A DNA stretch of 64,000 nucleotides from Epichloe hybrida (GCA_019022495.1 JAFEKR010000002.1:2294001-2358000), one strand, 5' to 3'. Shown: positions 47,099-58,136, counted from the first letter of the stretch. Program-made: numbers and translations. Notes: generated from the letters alone by a model not told the origin.

Positions 47099-48094
47099 GG
47101 TTTTAGTCTTTTTTCGGCGATGCCGTTGTTGCTTTGTTCATGGCCGTGACCTCCCGTCATGTTGGATACGGTGGGCGAAGTATATTTAAGTGGGAGGAGA
47201 CTAGGTGGGCGTAAAGATGGAGGAAATGGGATGGTGTTGTGCTTATTTTTTCAACTTGATAGCCTTGGCGTGGCACGATTACATATGTATGTACGGAGTA
47301 TGTACATGTAGGTGGCAGGTTCAGTGGGTCCCAGTAATTCCGAAGCAGCAGCAACGGCGACTATACTCCGTATGGTGGAAATTTTCGGAATTACTGGGAC
47401 CCCACTGTACATAGGAGCTACATATGTAATCAGTCCAAGGGTGTACATGTAGCATTCCTCCCTCCTATCTCGCGCAACCCGAAGGCACGACCCGCGCCCG
47501 CTACTCTTTTGAGCTGTTTCCCCAGCCGAGACAAGCTGCATTGGATTGTATGTATGTACGGACGTACATCTCCTTCACCACAGCCGCATGTCGCCAGATC
47601 CACGTCAGATCACGTAGTACTGCATGTACGTTGTACTTGGCCCCGTAATCCAGCATGGTCAAATAAGGTTCGTTCTCGCGTTGGGTGGGGGGCATGGCAT
47701 GTGCAAGTATGACGTACATAGTACCTGCCTGTTCTGTTGATTTATATTTCTATAATACTAAAGAAATAAGTAAGTATAGGTTACGTGACCTGCACCGTGA
47801 ACCAGGGGTCACATGACGAAAAGGACCATAACAGGAGCGTTGCTATTCGGAGCTGTGTTTTCTTCCATAACAGAGACCATCTATTCAGCTCCGTTTCGCT
47901 GAGTTCCGCTTTCTTTATGCAAATCTGCATAATTTTCAGATGCACGCAGTTCTCAGTCACATGACTGATAACTAGCTGAGTCTGGCCTAAGTAAAAGCGG
48001 CGGGTGACGGGTGGGGGCAGGTGCGAGGCACCTAGCCCACCTAGCACAAAAACCCCACTTAGCAGATTTTTTGTCAGGGCTTCTTTTCTGCCTA
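47099..48094. other. MFS upstream region and left flank of the RIP block
   Basis: Promoter-side DNA with several palindromic TACGTAC/TACATGTA stretches, the foldback at 47322-47407, and TACGGAGTA motifs at 47292-47300 and 47364-47372. From about 47,740 the A+T content rises towards the RIP block. Confidence 0.5.
47322..47407. mobile_element. 86-bp foldback element (mini-MITE)
   Basis: Left arm 47322-47344 (starting CAGTGGGTCCCAGTAATTCC) and right arm 47384-47407 are reverse complements except for one extra base, separated by a 39-bp loop. The right arm is followed by TA; the left is preceded by TT. Ends of the CAGTGG type are common in Tc1/mariner elements. The element lies 224 bp upstream of the MFS start codon. 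Confidence 0.7.
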
Positions 48095-51000
48095 ATTATC
48101 ACCTTAAGAGTTTTAATTTAATTAAATGATTGTTAAAAGCTTTGTTTTCCATTTTGTTAGTTCTTAGCAACCACGCTAGGAGATTGGTAATTAAAGCTTC
48201 CTTAAGCTACCTAAAGTTAAGTTATTGTTTCTACATTATCCTTGTTATTATTAGTTAGACTAGGGTAGTTTACCTACCTACATTTCCTAATCCTTACTTA
48301 CACCTATAAAACCCTACACTTTTAGTTATTACTATTATTAATCTAGAGGCATAGGAGTTAGAATCCCTATAGAATCCGTAGATAGCAGAGGTATATAACT
48401 ATAACTTAGAATTAATAAAATCATTATCTCTAGGAAGTGTCCTAGTAGGAGAAGAAAACTTCCCTCTTACTAAACTAGGAGACTAAGCTATAATCTAACT
48501 AGCCTATTTCTTCTAGTAACTTACTACCTTATTAGAATTAAAGCTACTTATACTAGAAACTAAAAAAGCTATATTTAAAACACTTACTTATTAGCCTATA
48601 ATAAAGCTATATAAGTTACCCTTATCTTAAGATATTAGGACCTTTAATAGGTTTATATTAGTAGGATAATAGTTAAGTTATTTATAGTAGACTTTTAAGA
48701 CTATTAATAAAGGTAAGGATATTAACCTAAATACCTTTATTTAAGCTATTAATATAGCCTTAGGTAGTAAGGTAACTACTTTTATTAATAGCTTAGAGTA
48801 ATTAAGGCTTATAGTCTTAAGGGCTAAGAATAGTATAGTAACTACTACTAATTTAGTTACTCTCTAATAGTTACTATAAGAGTAATACCCTCCTAATATT
48901 ATTAATAAGGAAGTGAAAACTAGTACTAATATAAAACTTTAATAAGGTAAAAGTAAGGCCCTTATTACCTATTACTCTTATATTTTAAATATGCTTTATT
49001 ATACTAGAGAAAGGGATAAACTAATTACTTCTAACTATTCCCTTACTTTAATTAAGAGTTATACCCTCTATAACTTTATCTAGTAGTTTATTTAAGGATT
49101 ATATAATAAATTACTAATATAAGAAGCTATTAGCTAGAATATATTAGCTACTAATAGCCTTAGAGAAGCCTAAGAATATATTAAGTAAGCTATTACTATT
49201 TTAGAGGTAAAGGCTAATCTTATAAAGATAACTATATAAGATATAAAGATTACCCTAATAGAGGAATTTATTAAACTTTAGAGTAAATACTTTACTAATA
49301 AAGTATTATCTTAAGTATATAAACTACCCCTAGGGTTTATAAAAGTATTAGGAGAATAAAGATAATAGTTTACTTTAGTTAATGCTTTAATTACCTAGCT
49401 TTAGCCTATAATATTATACCTAGGTCTATTAGGAATATATAGTTTTACTAACCCTTAGTAATTTAGTAAGTACTACCCTATACCTTAAGTAGTTAATTAA
49501 ATACTAACTTTAGCTATATACCCTTAGAATTATCCTTAGACATAAAATAAAGGTAATATTAACTTAGGGAATAGAGCTTTAGTAAACCTATAAGGTAACG
49601 CTAACTAGTTTATCCCTAGAACTTAATAAGTAACCTTTCCCCCTTAGTATTAGAATAATAGTACTAGTGTATATTAACCCTTATAGAATATACCTATAAT
49701 AACCTAAGGTACTAGTTAAAGAGAAAGAGCACTTAAACTAAGACTAGTAACTAAATTAAGGAATTAGTATATTAATAAAACCACACTATTACCCTATAAG
49801 GGTGCTTACTTTAAGTGTAAAGTTACTAGATATTATACTATAAACTATACTATAACTAGAAATAATTTATTATAATAATAGGAATCCTTATAGTTAAAAT
49901 TAATAATACTTCCCTCTTATAATAACTAGTTATAAGTACCTAGATAAATCTATGCTTAGTTAGCTTAGGTATACTTAAATAGTAATAAACATAAGGATAT
50001 AGTAGTATCTAGGATTATTAAAGAGGTTATAGGTAAATTATTAGTTAGAGTTTAATATGCTCTAATTAAGCTAGGTACTATTAAAAACTTACCTAACCTT
50101 ATAAAGGATCCCTAGCTTATTTAGCTTAAATAAAACCCTATAGTTACTATAAGCTTATAGAAAATTAGGGCTTACTATGCTAATATAAAGGCATAAGTAA
50201 AGGATATTACTAATAAGGAAAAGGGTAAAGCTAGAGTTTTAAGACCCCTTATTAAGAGCCTTAAAAAAGCTAATATAAAAACCCTTAAGTCTATTACTTA
50301 AGGTACTCTATAGGTTATAATATTAGTGTTAGAAGCCACGCTACTATTAAAAAAATAAAAGGGAATACCCCTTAGTAAGATATTAAAAAGTCTAACTCTA
50401 ACCCCTAAAGCTATACTATTAGTAAGAGAAAAAGTGATTAGGCAAAATATAAGAGTATTAAGCGAGATTTAGGGATATAAGGGTCTAGGTTCTATTAACT
50501 AGAAGGCCTTAGTAAGTTATATCTTAGTCCTAATTTTACTAATAGATTTATAGTAAATTAGCCTAGAAATATCTAAGTAGTTTTAGAAGCTATTATTAAG
50601 GGTAATAGCCCTAAGGAAGTAAATAAAGAAAAAGGTAGCTTTCTTACTTAATATAAGTTTAGTTTAGGCTATGTCTAGTAAGGGTTAGAAAAGGCCTATA
50701 GCTAATAATTATAATACTAAGTTACTTTAAGAGTATTAATTAGGTGCTAAGCTATTTAGGATTACTATCTAAGCTTATATAGGATTTTAAAAGGAATAAG
50801 TATTTAATCTTAAACTAGGATAAGCAGTGGCTAATTAGGGAGCTAAGATTAATATTATATCTTAGGTGTTTATACTGTAGGAAAACATACTAGTTTATAA
50901 TTTAGAATCTATTAGTTTCTAAGGGCTATAAATAATTAATGCTAATAGATAAGAGAATATAGTTACCTATTTTATATTAATAAAAGTGTTATGCTATAGT

Positions 51001-53070
51001 ATCATATAGTTAGTTTAGGCAGTAATTAGCCTAGACTATTAGCCTAAGAACTAGACTATTTTAATTCTAGGTTTACCCTAGCTTTATAATATAAGTATAA
51101 GGTTTAACATTAGGAACTCTAAACTTATAATTAGAGTTAAGGAGCATAAAGATAAAGTTATTTCTATTAAGGGACCTTTAGTAGCTCTATCTAATTAATA
51201 GAAAGTAATGCTTTATCTAGCTAAGCCTATAATCCTAGAGAAGTACATAGGTTAGGATAATATAAACTTATCCTTAGATAATGCCTTATTAGGATCTAAG
51301 GATAAGGAGAAGAATAATTTAAATAAGTTAGAAAACTAAGTTACTTACTATAACCTAGTTAAGTTAAAAAACTAAATCTAATAGCTTAGAGTAAATATAG
51401 GAGTAAGTAACTTTATAAGCTCCCTTTTATTTATTTCTAGGTTAAGCCTATAGTGTAGTTTTCTAGCTATATGCCTTAGATTACCTATCCTGTTTTAGTG
51501 CGAATAAATTTTTAGCTTATAAATTAACTTAGTCTCTATGCATTCCTATTAGAAGTGAATTTGCTTAGAGGGAGAGAATATACTATAGAATTAAGGGTTA
51601 ATAATAATAATAGGAAAATGTTTTAATAGTAAAGGATAATTAGCTAGGGCTAGTTACTCTAGACTCTCTATTATTTCTATTTCTAACTAAGTAAAAAGTA
51701 TAAAGGAGAGAAACTAACTAGAAAACCCTAATTAAAACAGTGTTATTATAGTTTAAGAGTTATAGAGTAACCTTAAGCCCCCTTATCCTAAAGTCTATAG
51801 TAGAGGAAGTTATACAAACGTTTTATATATATAAAGACCTAAATGCCTTATTAATTACTAATATCCTTACTACAAACCTTTACATGCATATACCTTAGCT
51901 AAAAGAAAATATAAAGCCTTAGGCATAATCCCTAAAGTAAAGATAGTTAGAGCCTTAGAAGTATTAGTTAAATTAGTTAGTAACTAAAGGAATTAAGTTA
52001 GGGATATATAAGTATACTATAGTTACTAATAGAAAGATATCTAACTAGTATGTAAAACCTACACTAGTACTAAAGGATAAGTCTAACCTATAGGCTAAGT
52101 AATAACTTACTATTAATTATTCTTATGTTAAGGAGGACATACTAGGTAGCTAGTTACCCTTGCTAGCTAAAATCCATAATTAACTATCTAATCCTTGGAT
52201 TAATTCTTACTATGTGTTTAACCTTAAGCATATATACTAGTTAATACCTATAGCATTAGAGTTAAGGCATATGTTTACCTTTAATATCCCTAGGTTTAGT
52301 TAGTTATAACTATCTTATATACCCTAAGGTTCTTAATTAGCTAGGTTTATAATAACTAAAGTAATAAGGATTACACTTAGTTTAATCCTATTACCTTACC
52401 TTAAACCCTCTCTTACTACTCCTTAACTCTTAGGTAATCTAAGCGCACTAGCTATATACATAGATAATATCTTCTATAAGCATGCTTTATTTAAGGAGTA
52501 GTAGTCTTTTATTAAGGACTATTTACTACTTAGGCTACTATAAACCTTACTAAAACTAAGCTTTAAAAAGGTTTCTCTAGGAATAAATTTAATTATTATA
52601 GTTAGTTAGGTTTATAAGGTAAGGGGGAAAATATATATTAAACCTAACTAAGCTATAAAGCTAAGGGATTAGCCCACACCTATAAGTCAATCTAGCGTGC
52701 GTTTATTCTTAGGAGCTATTAGACCCTGCTAATAATAGATTAAGAACTATACTAAGATTGCTTAATCCCTTAATTAACTTACTAGGGATGTAAGCTAGTA
52801 ATAGGGAGATTTAGAGGCTTTATCTTTCTCTATATTAAGGGAGAAAGCTACTACTAGAGTATTGCACTAAAACGTGTAGTGTAGTGTAGTATTTGTAGTG
52901 TAGTGTAGTAACTACACTATAAACTATACTACACTACAAACTACACTAACTATAAGGAAAAAAAAACTACAATACATTACACTATAAATTTTTTTTCCTA
53001 AACTACACTAACTACAAACACTACAAATGTAGTATTAGACTTTTTATTAGTTATTAGTATTTATAAGGTT

Positions 53071-53300
53071 AAAAGAAAGCTAGTTATATAAAAGCTTTTA
53101 TTATTACCTATTTTATTAAATTAGTTATAGAATTTATAATATTATATTATTTTTATAAGTTTATTATAACTAAGTAAGGTTATATATAATATTATACTTT
53201 TTTAATAATACTATTTAACTTAATACTTTATTTCCCTAATATAACTTAAAGAAAAACCTTCTTATTATATTATTTACTATTTCTATAAATTATTTTATAT
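53071..53300. repeat. Direct repeat, copy 1
   Basis: About 230 bp starting AAAAGAAAGCTAGTTATATA and containing AACTTAAAGAAAAACCTTCT. It is repeated at 53783-54001 in the same orientation with scattered transitions and small indels. Confidence 0.7.
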
Positions 53301-53410
53301 TTCTATAAATTATTATTATTACTTATTTTAAAAAAACTATAAAAAAACTACTAGTAAACTTAATATAAGTAGCTTATGATATCTTATTATAGCTTATAAT
53401 AGCTTATAAT

Positions 53411-53532
53411 ACTAATATTACTAATATTACTAGTATTACTAAGATTACTAAGATTACTAAGATTACTAAGATTACTAAGATTACTAAGATTACTAAGATT
53501 ACTAAGATTACTAAGATTACTAAGATTACTTA
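53411..53532. repeat. 9-bp minisatellite (ATTACTAAG)n
   Basis: Tandem array of about 13 units; the first few are degenerate (ATTACTAAT, ATTACTAGT) and the rest near-perfect. It lies between the inverted TAGTG-rich arms. Confidence 0.9.
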
Positions 53533-53782
53533 TAATCAGAGTATTGTTTGTAGTGTAGTTAGTGTAGTTTTTAGGAAAAATTTGTATTTATAGTGTAGTT
53601 TTTTTTTCTTATAGTTAGTGTAATGTATTTTTTTTTTATAGTGTAATATAGTATAGTTTTTTTTTGCTTATAGTGTAGTGTAGTTAGTGTAGTTACTAAC
53701 TACACTAACTACAAAAACTATAAATGTAGTGTTAGTAAAAAAAAAAGTGAGCTTTTTTATTATATAAGGTTATTATAAGGAT

Positions 53783-54001
53783 TAAAAGAAGGCTAGTTAT
53801 ATAGAAGCTTTTATTATTACCTATTTTACCTAATTAGTTATATAATTTATAAAATTTACCTTTTTTTAAGGATTTTACTATAACTAGGGTAATTTATAAT
53901 ATTATAACTTTTTAATAATACTATTATACCTAATACTTTATTTTACTAATATAACTTAAAGAAAAACCTTCTTATTATTTTATTTACTATTACTATTAAT
54001 T
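53783..54001. repeat. Direct repeat, copy 2
   Basis: Second copy of the 53071-53300 sequence, with the same order of landmarks (AAAAGAAGGCTAGTTATATA ... AACTTAAAGAAAAACCTTCT). It lies just outside the right arm of the foldback. Confidence 0.7.
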
Positions 54002-54981
54002 ATTTTTATTTTAAAATATTATTATTATTATTTTAAATAAAAAATACCCTAAACTAATAGAATAAAATTAATTAAGAAATCTAGATAAACTACTAGAAGT
54101 TAATAAAATATATACTTAGTACTTAAATCTTATTCTTAATATATATATTCTTTACGCTAGCTAGCTAACTATGTAGCTATTCCTAGTACTCTATCCGCTT
54201 AGTTAAGAGAGAAAACCCTTTACTAGGAAGAAAAACCCCCTTATATTTATTAATAGGCTAGCGCTAACTCTCTTCTAGGTTTACACTATATTAGGTGTAA
54301 TTAATTATAGGTATTTAGTGCTAGCTTATGCTAGCCTTATCCTAAAGAAAATAAAAAAGAAAGGAAAAAGTATAGTAGTAGTCCTAACTAGCTCCCTTTA
54401 GTACTAGTTTAGTCTTACTTTAATCTAGCTTTATATCTCTTACTTTACCCTAGGGTATAGTAAATTTAGATTTATAATAATAATTTACTTTTTATTTACT
54501 TTACTTCTAACTCTTTTAGTGCCTTACTTTTTAGCTAAATCTAACCTAGTACTAGTCTAAATATCTTATAAAGTCTAAGTATATAGTTTTATTTAATTAT
54601 AGTAAGGGGTAAGTAATTTAGGCCTAGTAACTAGGTAGTTTTGCTTCTAGATTAGTTATATACTATCTATACGTTTGCTTATCTTATACTTTATTTTCTA
54701 GCTAATATTATAGTTAGTCCCCCCCTCTCTTTCTCTTAAGTATAAAAAAGAGCTCCTTTTACCAAGCGATGAACTTGATTCTTTGTATTTACATATTTTT
54801 ATCTTTTTTTGGATCTTCACTTTTCTGGGTTCTTCCCCTTTCAATTGGAGCGCACTTTCCAGTTCAAGAAGTCTTTGCTTTGGATATCAGTAGTTGTCGA
54901 CTTGGCGAGTTTTGAAGACATGCATTGTCAAATCGCAGTCGGCGAGGGGATAGTCTAGCCCCCTTTTTCGTGTGTATATGC

Positions 54982-54982
<1 letters not shown>

Positions 54983-55020
<38 letters not shown>
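54983..55020. repeat. (TG)n microsatellite
   Basis: Long TG run just downstream of the VPS29 stop codon and at the edge of the RIP block. Confidence 0.95.
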
Positions 55021-55021
<1 letters not shown>

Positions 55022-55053
55022 CGGAATAGAATTGTTCACTCTTCCCCCTGAGC

Positions 55054-55944
55054 TCATGATGAAGTCCCAGCAGGTTCCACAGGTTTCGTGTATGTGACTT
55101 TTTCGACAGCAACATTCTCATTGCCCTTGTCGTCCTTGCGAAGCTGATAGACGTATAAAGTGAGTGATATCCCTTGGACCTGAGGAAGAAGAAAATGCGT
55201 CAGTCAAAAAGAAAAAAAGAAAAAAAAGGAAAAAAAACCCCCCCCCGTCCCTCTCTGCGCCCCGCTGTGAGGATACAGGGCACTTACATCCATTAAACAG
55301 AAGCTCGGCGTGGGATCATCCTCCTCCCCCCATGAATTCAGGTATGCCCCCGTTGCGCTGCCCGGGTTCACAAAAAACTTGTCCATGTACTCGAAGGCAT
55401 CGAACTTGTGCGTGCCGCCCCAGCATAAGACGTCGACATCCAGGCGGTTCGCCTCGGCGAGCAACAGGTCTGGTTCATTGGAGACGAGGGTGAAGCCCTC
55501 TAGGAAGCCGATCCGAATGCTCCCGTGGGTGACGACTTGTGTGAGCGGGAGGGAGGTGGCTTCTACGTCGTAGCGGCCTTTGACGATTTTGAGATCGGGG
55601 GTGATGGAGCGGAGGTATTCGTATGTTTGCTTGTCGGTGAGGTTGCCGAGGGAGAGGGTTTGGCCGATCTTGCCGGGGGCGAGGAGTTTCTTGAACTGGA
55701 TAAATTTCAATTTTTTTTTGAGTTAGTATTGAGGATTGGATTGGGCGAAGGAGAAGGGAGAGTGGACAAGGAAGGTCGCCACGCGGTCGACAGATCATAT
55801 GAGGTATTGGGCTCGGGTGAGTGCGTGTGGGCCGAGAGGGCTCAATTGAAACGGTCGACCCTTTTGGTCGTTTACCTTTGCTGGGATGTCGAGTGCGCGG
55901 TCGGGAATGTGTAGGTCGCCGATGACGAGGATGAGGAACGCCAT
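55054..55944 (-). CDS. VPS29: Retromer subunit Vps29
   Basis: Core retromer protein with a metallophosphoesterase fold that binds Vps35 and recycles cargo from endosomes to the Golgi. Three exons: 55944-55876, 55695-55288 and 55179-55054, 200 aa. The N-terminus is MAFLILVIGDLHIPDRALDI, followed by LLAPGKIGQTLSLGNLTDK, KGRYD, VTHGSIRIGFLEGFTLV, VLCWGGTHKF and FVNPGSATGAY, and the C-terminal beta-strand LTLYVYQLRKDDKGN. The metal-site positions of the phosphoesterase fold are recognisable (GDLH, HG, GTHKF). It lies between the RIP block and the ATP-grasp fusion gene. Confidence 0.95.
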
Positions 55945-56387
55945 GGCCGGGTTCGGAGGTGATGAGCGGCGGGCTCAGCGGGATGGGCGATTTGTTTTCT
56001 GGTTTGCGCGGGGATACTGGTCGCGGTGGGTTGAGGTTGTGCGAGGAGACGGGTCTGGATGTTCGGAGCTGGGGAGCCCGGAGGGGGAGGGAGGTTGCAC
56101 GTCGGACGTTGGGGATGAGTGAATGAAGCTGGAAGAATGAAGCTAGAGGAGGGGCAGCAACTCAAGCGAGCGGTACGTACCTACATACGGCGGAGGGGTG
56201 GCCTTTCACAGGGTGGGTCATTACTGAGAATGACTTTTCGACAAGACACGACAATCATGATCCTCCGTCTCGAGCAACATCCGAGTATCGTTGAAATGAG
56301 AGGGAAACGCGCCCGAAGGCTATTCTTCCATTCATCATACTATTTAACGGTCCCAGACTTCAGCATTAGCTTCAGAAAGCGACGACA
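55945..56387. other. Intergenic between VPS29 and the ATP-grasp fusion gene
   Basis: The VPS29 promoter, on the same strand as the next gene. No gene is seen. Confidence 0.55.
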
Positions 56388-58136
56388 CTAGTTTATCGGA
56401 AGTTCAGGCCCCTTGATCATGACGTCTCTGTCATCAACGTCTACTCTTTCAAACCTAAAATAGGTTGTATTAACGCGATCCCCGGTAGCGGGCGATGTCC
56501 AAGAATATTCTCTCTCTCTGCTCACTAAACGCCAGCCTTTGGGCACCCCAAACGCGTCCATGTTCGCAAGATGATTAATCGAATGCATGAAATCAAGTCC
56601 TTTTCTCTTGAGCTTCTCATTATAGGTGTCCGGGATCTCGTCGACGCTGATCGTGATGGACCTATTGGCGAGCACAAAGCACAGGACCATGACGAAAGAA
56701 AACATCTCAGGGCGCAGATGATGGATCGTCGAGAAACAGGTGATATGCTCAACATTCTTGGCATAATCCGAGTTACTGATTTTGAGCAGAGTCGCCTCCA
56801 TGGAGGCTAAATAAAGGACGTCGTAAAACCCCAATGTTCGGCAGGTTTCAAGCATCACAGAGGAGATATCGCACCCTAGGAGACGAAATTTCTGCTTAGA
56901 AGCCGCAAGAGAAGAAGATTTCTTGCTCTCGGCCAGCACTCGGCCAAACAACCCAGTTCCACATCCGAGGTCGAGCACTGTTCCAGAGAACTCAAACCTA
57001 TCAGCTAGTCGCTTGACTGATGCAGGTATGGCGGACCCCTCGACAACGGTGGCATAATTGGGTGCGAAGTCATCGTACGTAGATGCGATTTTTGATTCAT
57101 GGTCCCATTGGCCTGGGTGGCGAAGCATATAGTTGGCGATGAAGATGTTGATTACTGCAGGATGGCCGCCCGGCAGACTATGTATAATCGGCAGATCTTG
57201 GTACGCCCCTGTTGGCAGGAAAGCTGTTGGCTGCGGGTTCACCTCGATGGCAAAGACTTCTCCAGTCGGCGTGGCGCGGAGATCAACATCGCACCCCATA
57301 TTGCTGCCTTTGCAGTCGCTCACCATGAATGCTTCTATGGCCACCTGCTGAAGGCGTTCAAACAACATAGGATTTTCCCGCTTCTGCAGAAGCTCGATAT
57401 AAGTCTCTTCATCAAACTTTCGGTCAAAGGTCATGAAACTCTCCTTATTTGCGGGTTGCTTCATGCTGTACACGACTGGGGCGAGGGCAATGCAACTCTG
57501 GCCCATCTCCACAACAGAGCAAGTATAGTCCCTGCCTTCTATGTACTCCTGCACAACAATGTCATCGCTGTCCCGCCCGAGACAGTCATAGGAGCTGGCA
57601 TACTCGATTGGGTCTTCTATGCCTAAAGCATGTGCACGTCTAATACGTGCCTCAAGCAATGACGTACTAATGTGACGAAGGGCCACATCCAGCTCCTCTT
57701 GATTATGACAGACGGAATTTTCGTCAATCAGCTGGCTGGCGCAGCCATTGGCTGGTTTCACAAACAGAGGGAATCGGTCAACGCCAGGAACACGGGGCGC
57801 TCCATGGAGTCTTGCGGTTTTATAAAAGTCGTTCTTCGTTTTCGACCTTTCCCAGCTGCGGATGCCGCAGGACGGCAGGCCTAGAGACTCGAAGTAGCGG
57901 CTAGCTAATATACCCGCAACAGGATCATCAAGGGTGCCCCAGAGAAAAGTAAAGTAAAAGTCAAACCCTTCGGCAACAGCAGCATCGATCTCCTGCTGTG
58001 CTTTGTCTTTGTGTATGAAACGGGTCTCGAACTTGTGCTGTGAGGTGAAGGCACCAGGCTGGGAAGGGACATTATCGACCTCTTGGAGGACAGAGCCTGA
58101 ACCCTCGTACGATGACTGGAATACACAAATCCTCAT
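56388..58136 (-). CDS. ATP-grasp ligase fused to a class I SAM methyltransferase
   Basis: Single exon, 582 aa. I start at the ATG at 58136 (MRICVFQSSYEG), because the longer frame from 58205 adds a basic stretch of no recognisable type. Residues 1-100 are an N-terminal pre-ATP-grasp fold. Residues about 120-330 are an ATP-grasp domain of the D-Ala-D-Ala-ligase/carboxylate-amine-ligase group: FVKPANGCAS (125-134), DDIVVQEYIEGRDYT (191-205), NMGCDVDLRA (279-288) and FAIEVNPQPTAF (295-306), the acidic Mg/ATP site. Residues about 350-580 are a methyltransferase: SAM motif VLDLGCGTGLFG (387-398), second strand LLGCDIS (419-425), ending in an aromatic-rich sheet. It would join an amine to a carboxylate and methylate the product or carrier; substrate unknown. 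No partner biosynthetic genes lie alongside. The lack of introns contrasts with most neighbours. Confidence 0.85.
   Translation of the reverse strand: MRICVFQSSYEGSGSVLQEVDNVPSQPGAFTSQHKFETRFIHKDKAQQEIDAAVAEGFDFYFTFLWGTLDDPVAGILASRYFESLGLPSCGIRSWERSKTKNDFYKTARLHGAPRVPGVDRFPLFVKPANGCASQLIDENSVCHNQEELDVALRHISTSLLEARIRRAHALGIEDPIEYASSYDCLGRDSDDIVVQEYIEGRDYTCSVVEMGQSCIALAPVVYSMKQPANKESFMTFDRKFDEETYIELLQKRENPMLFERLQQVAIEAFMVSDCKGSNMGCDVDLRATPTGEVFAIEVNPQPTAFLPTGAYQDLPIIHSLPGGHPAVINIFIANYMLRHPGQWDHESKIASTYDDFAPNYATVVEGSAIPASVKRLADRFEFSGTVLDLGCGTGLFGRVLAESKKSSSLAASKQKFRLLGCDISSVMLETCRTLGFYDVLYLASMEATLLKISNSDYAKNVEHITCFSTIHHLRPEMFSFVMVLCFVLANRSITISVDEIPDTYNEKLKRKGLDFMHSINHLANMDAFGVPKGWRLVSREREYSWTSPATGDRVNTTYFRFERVDVDDRDVMIKGPELPIN

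Larger units (their letters stand above)
52874..53735. repeat. Foldback/satellite insertion within the RIP block
   Basis: Two arms (about 52874-53040 and 53541-53735) built of TAGTG/CACTA units are inverted copies of each other. Each contains interrupted A9/T9 runs and ends in a TACAAATGTAGTATTAG-like sequence. The arms surround an A+T-rich spacer and a 9-bp minisatellite. The unit interrupts the pol remnant of the retroelement. Confidence 0.65.
48095..54760 (+). mobile_element. RIP-mutated Ty3/Gypsy-like retroelement block
   Basis: About 6.7 kb of extremely A+T-rich DNA in which CA and TG dinucleotides are almost absent and TA is everywhere, the RIP signature. No ORF survives. Plus-strand remnants still show the element type. 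A Gag zinc knuckle lies at 49807-49848 with exact CX2CX4HX4C spacing, but three of the four ligand codons are changed by G-to-A or C-to-T. A reverse-transcriptase Y-I-D-N box lies at 52457-52468, where the second Asp of YxDD has become Asn, followed by the F-L-G segment (52706-52714) typical of the Ty3/Gypsy RT/RNase H junction. Coding similarity stops near 52,870 at a satellite-like insertion; I see no integrase. LTRs are not recognisable by eye. Borders are approximate. Confidence 0.85.

Noticed and set aside
53411..53532. Regular repeat array considered as CRISPR
   Set aside because: 9-bp tandem units without spacers in a eukaryotic genome; a minisatellite.
54983..55020. TG run considered as a telomere-like tract
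   Set aside because: Pure dinucleotide repeat between ordinary genes; a microsatellite.
45303..58136. MFS transporter plus ATP-grasp/methyltransferase as a biosynthetic cluster
   Set aside because: They are separated by the RIP block and VPS29, and no other pathway enzymes are present. A functional link cannot be supported from position alone.
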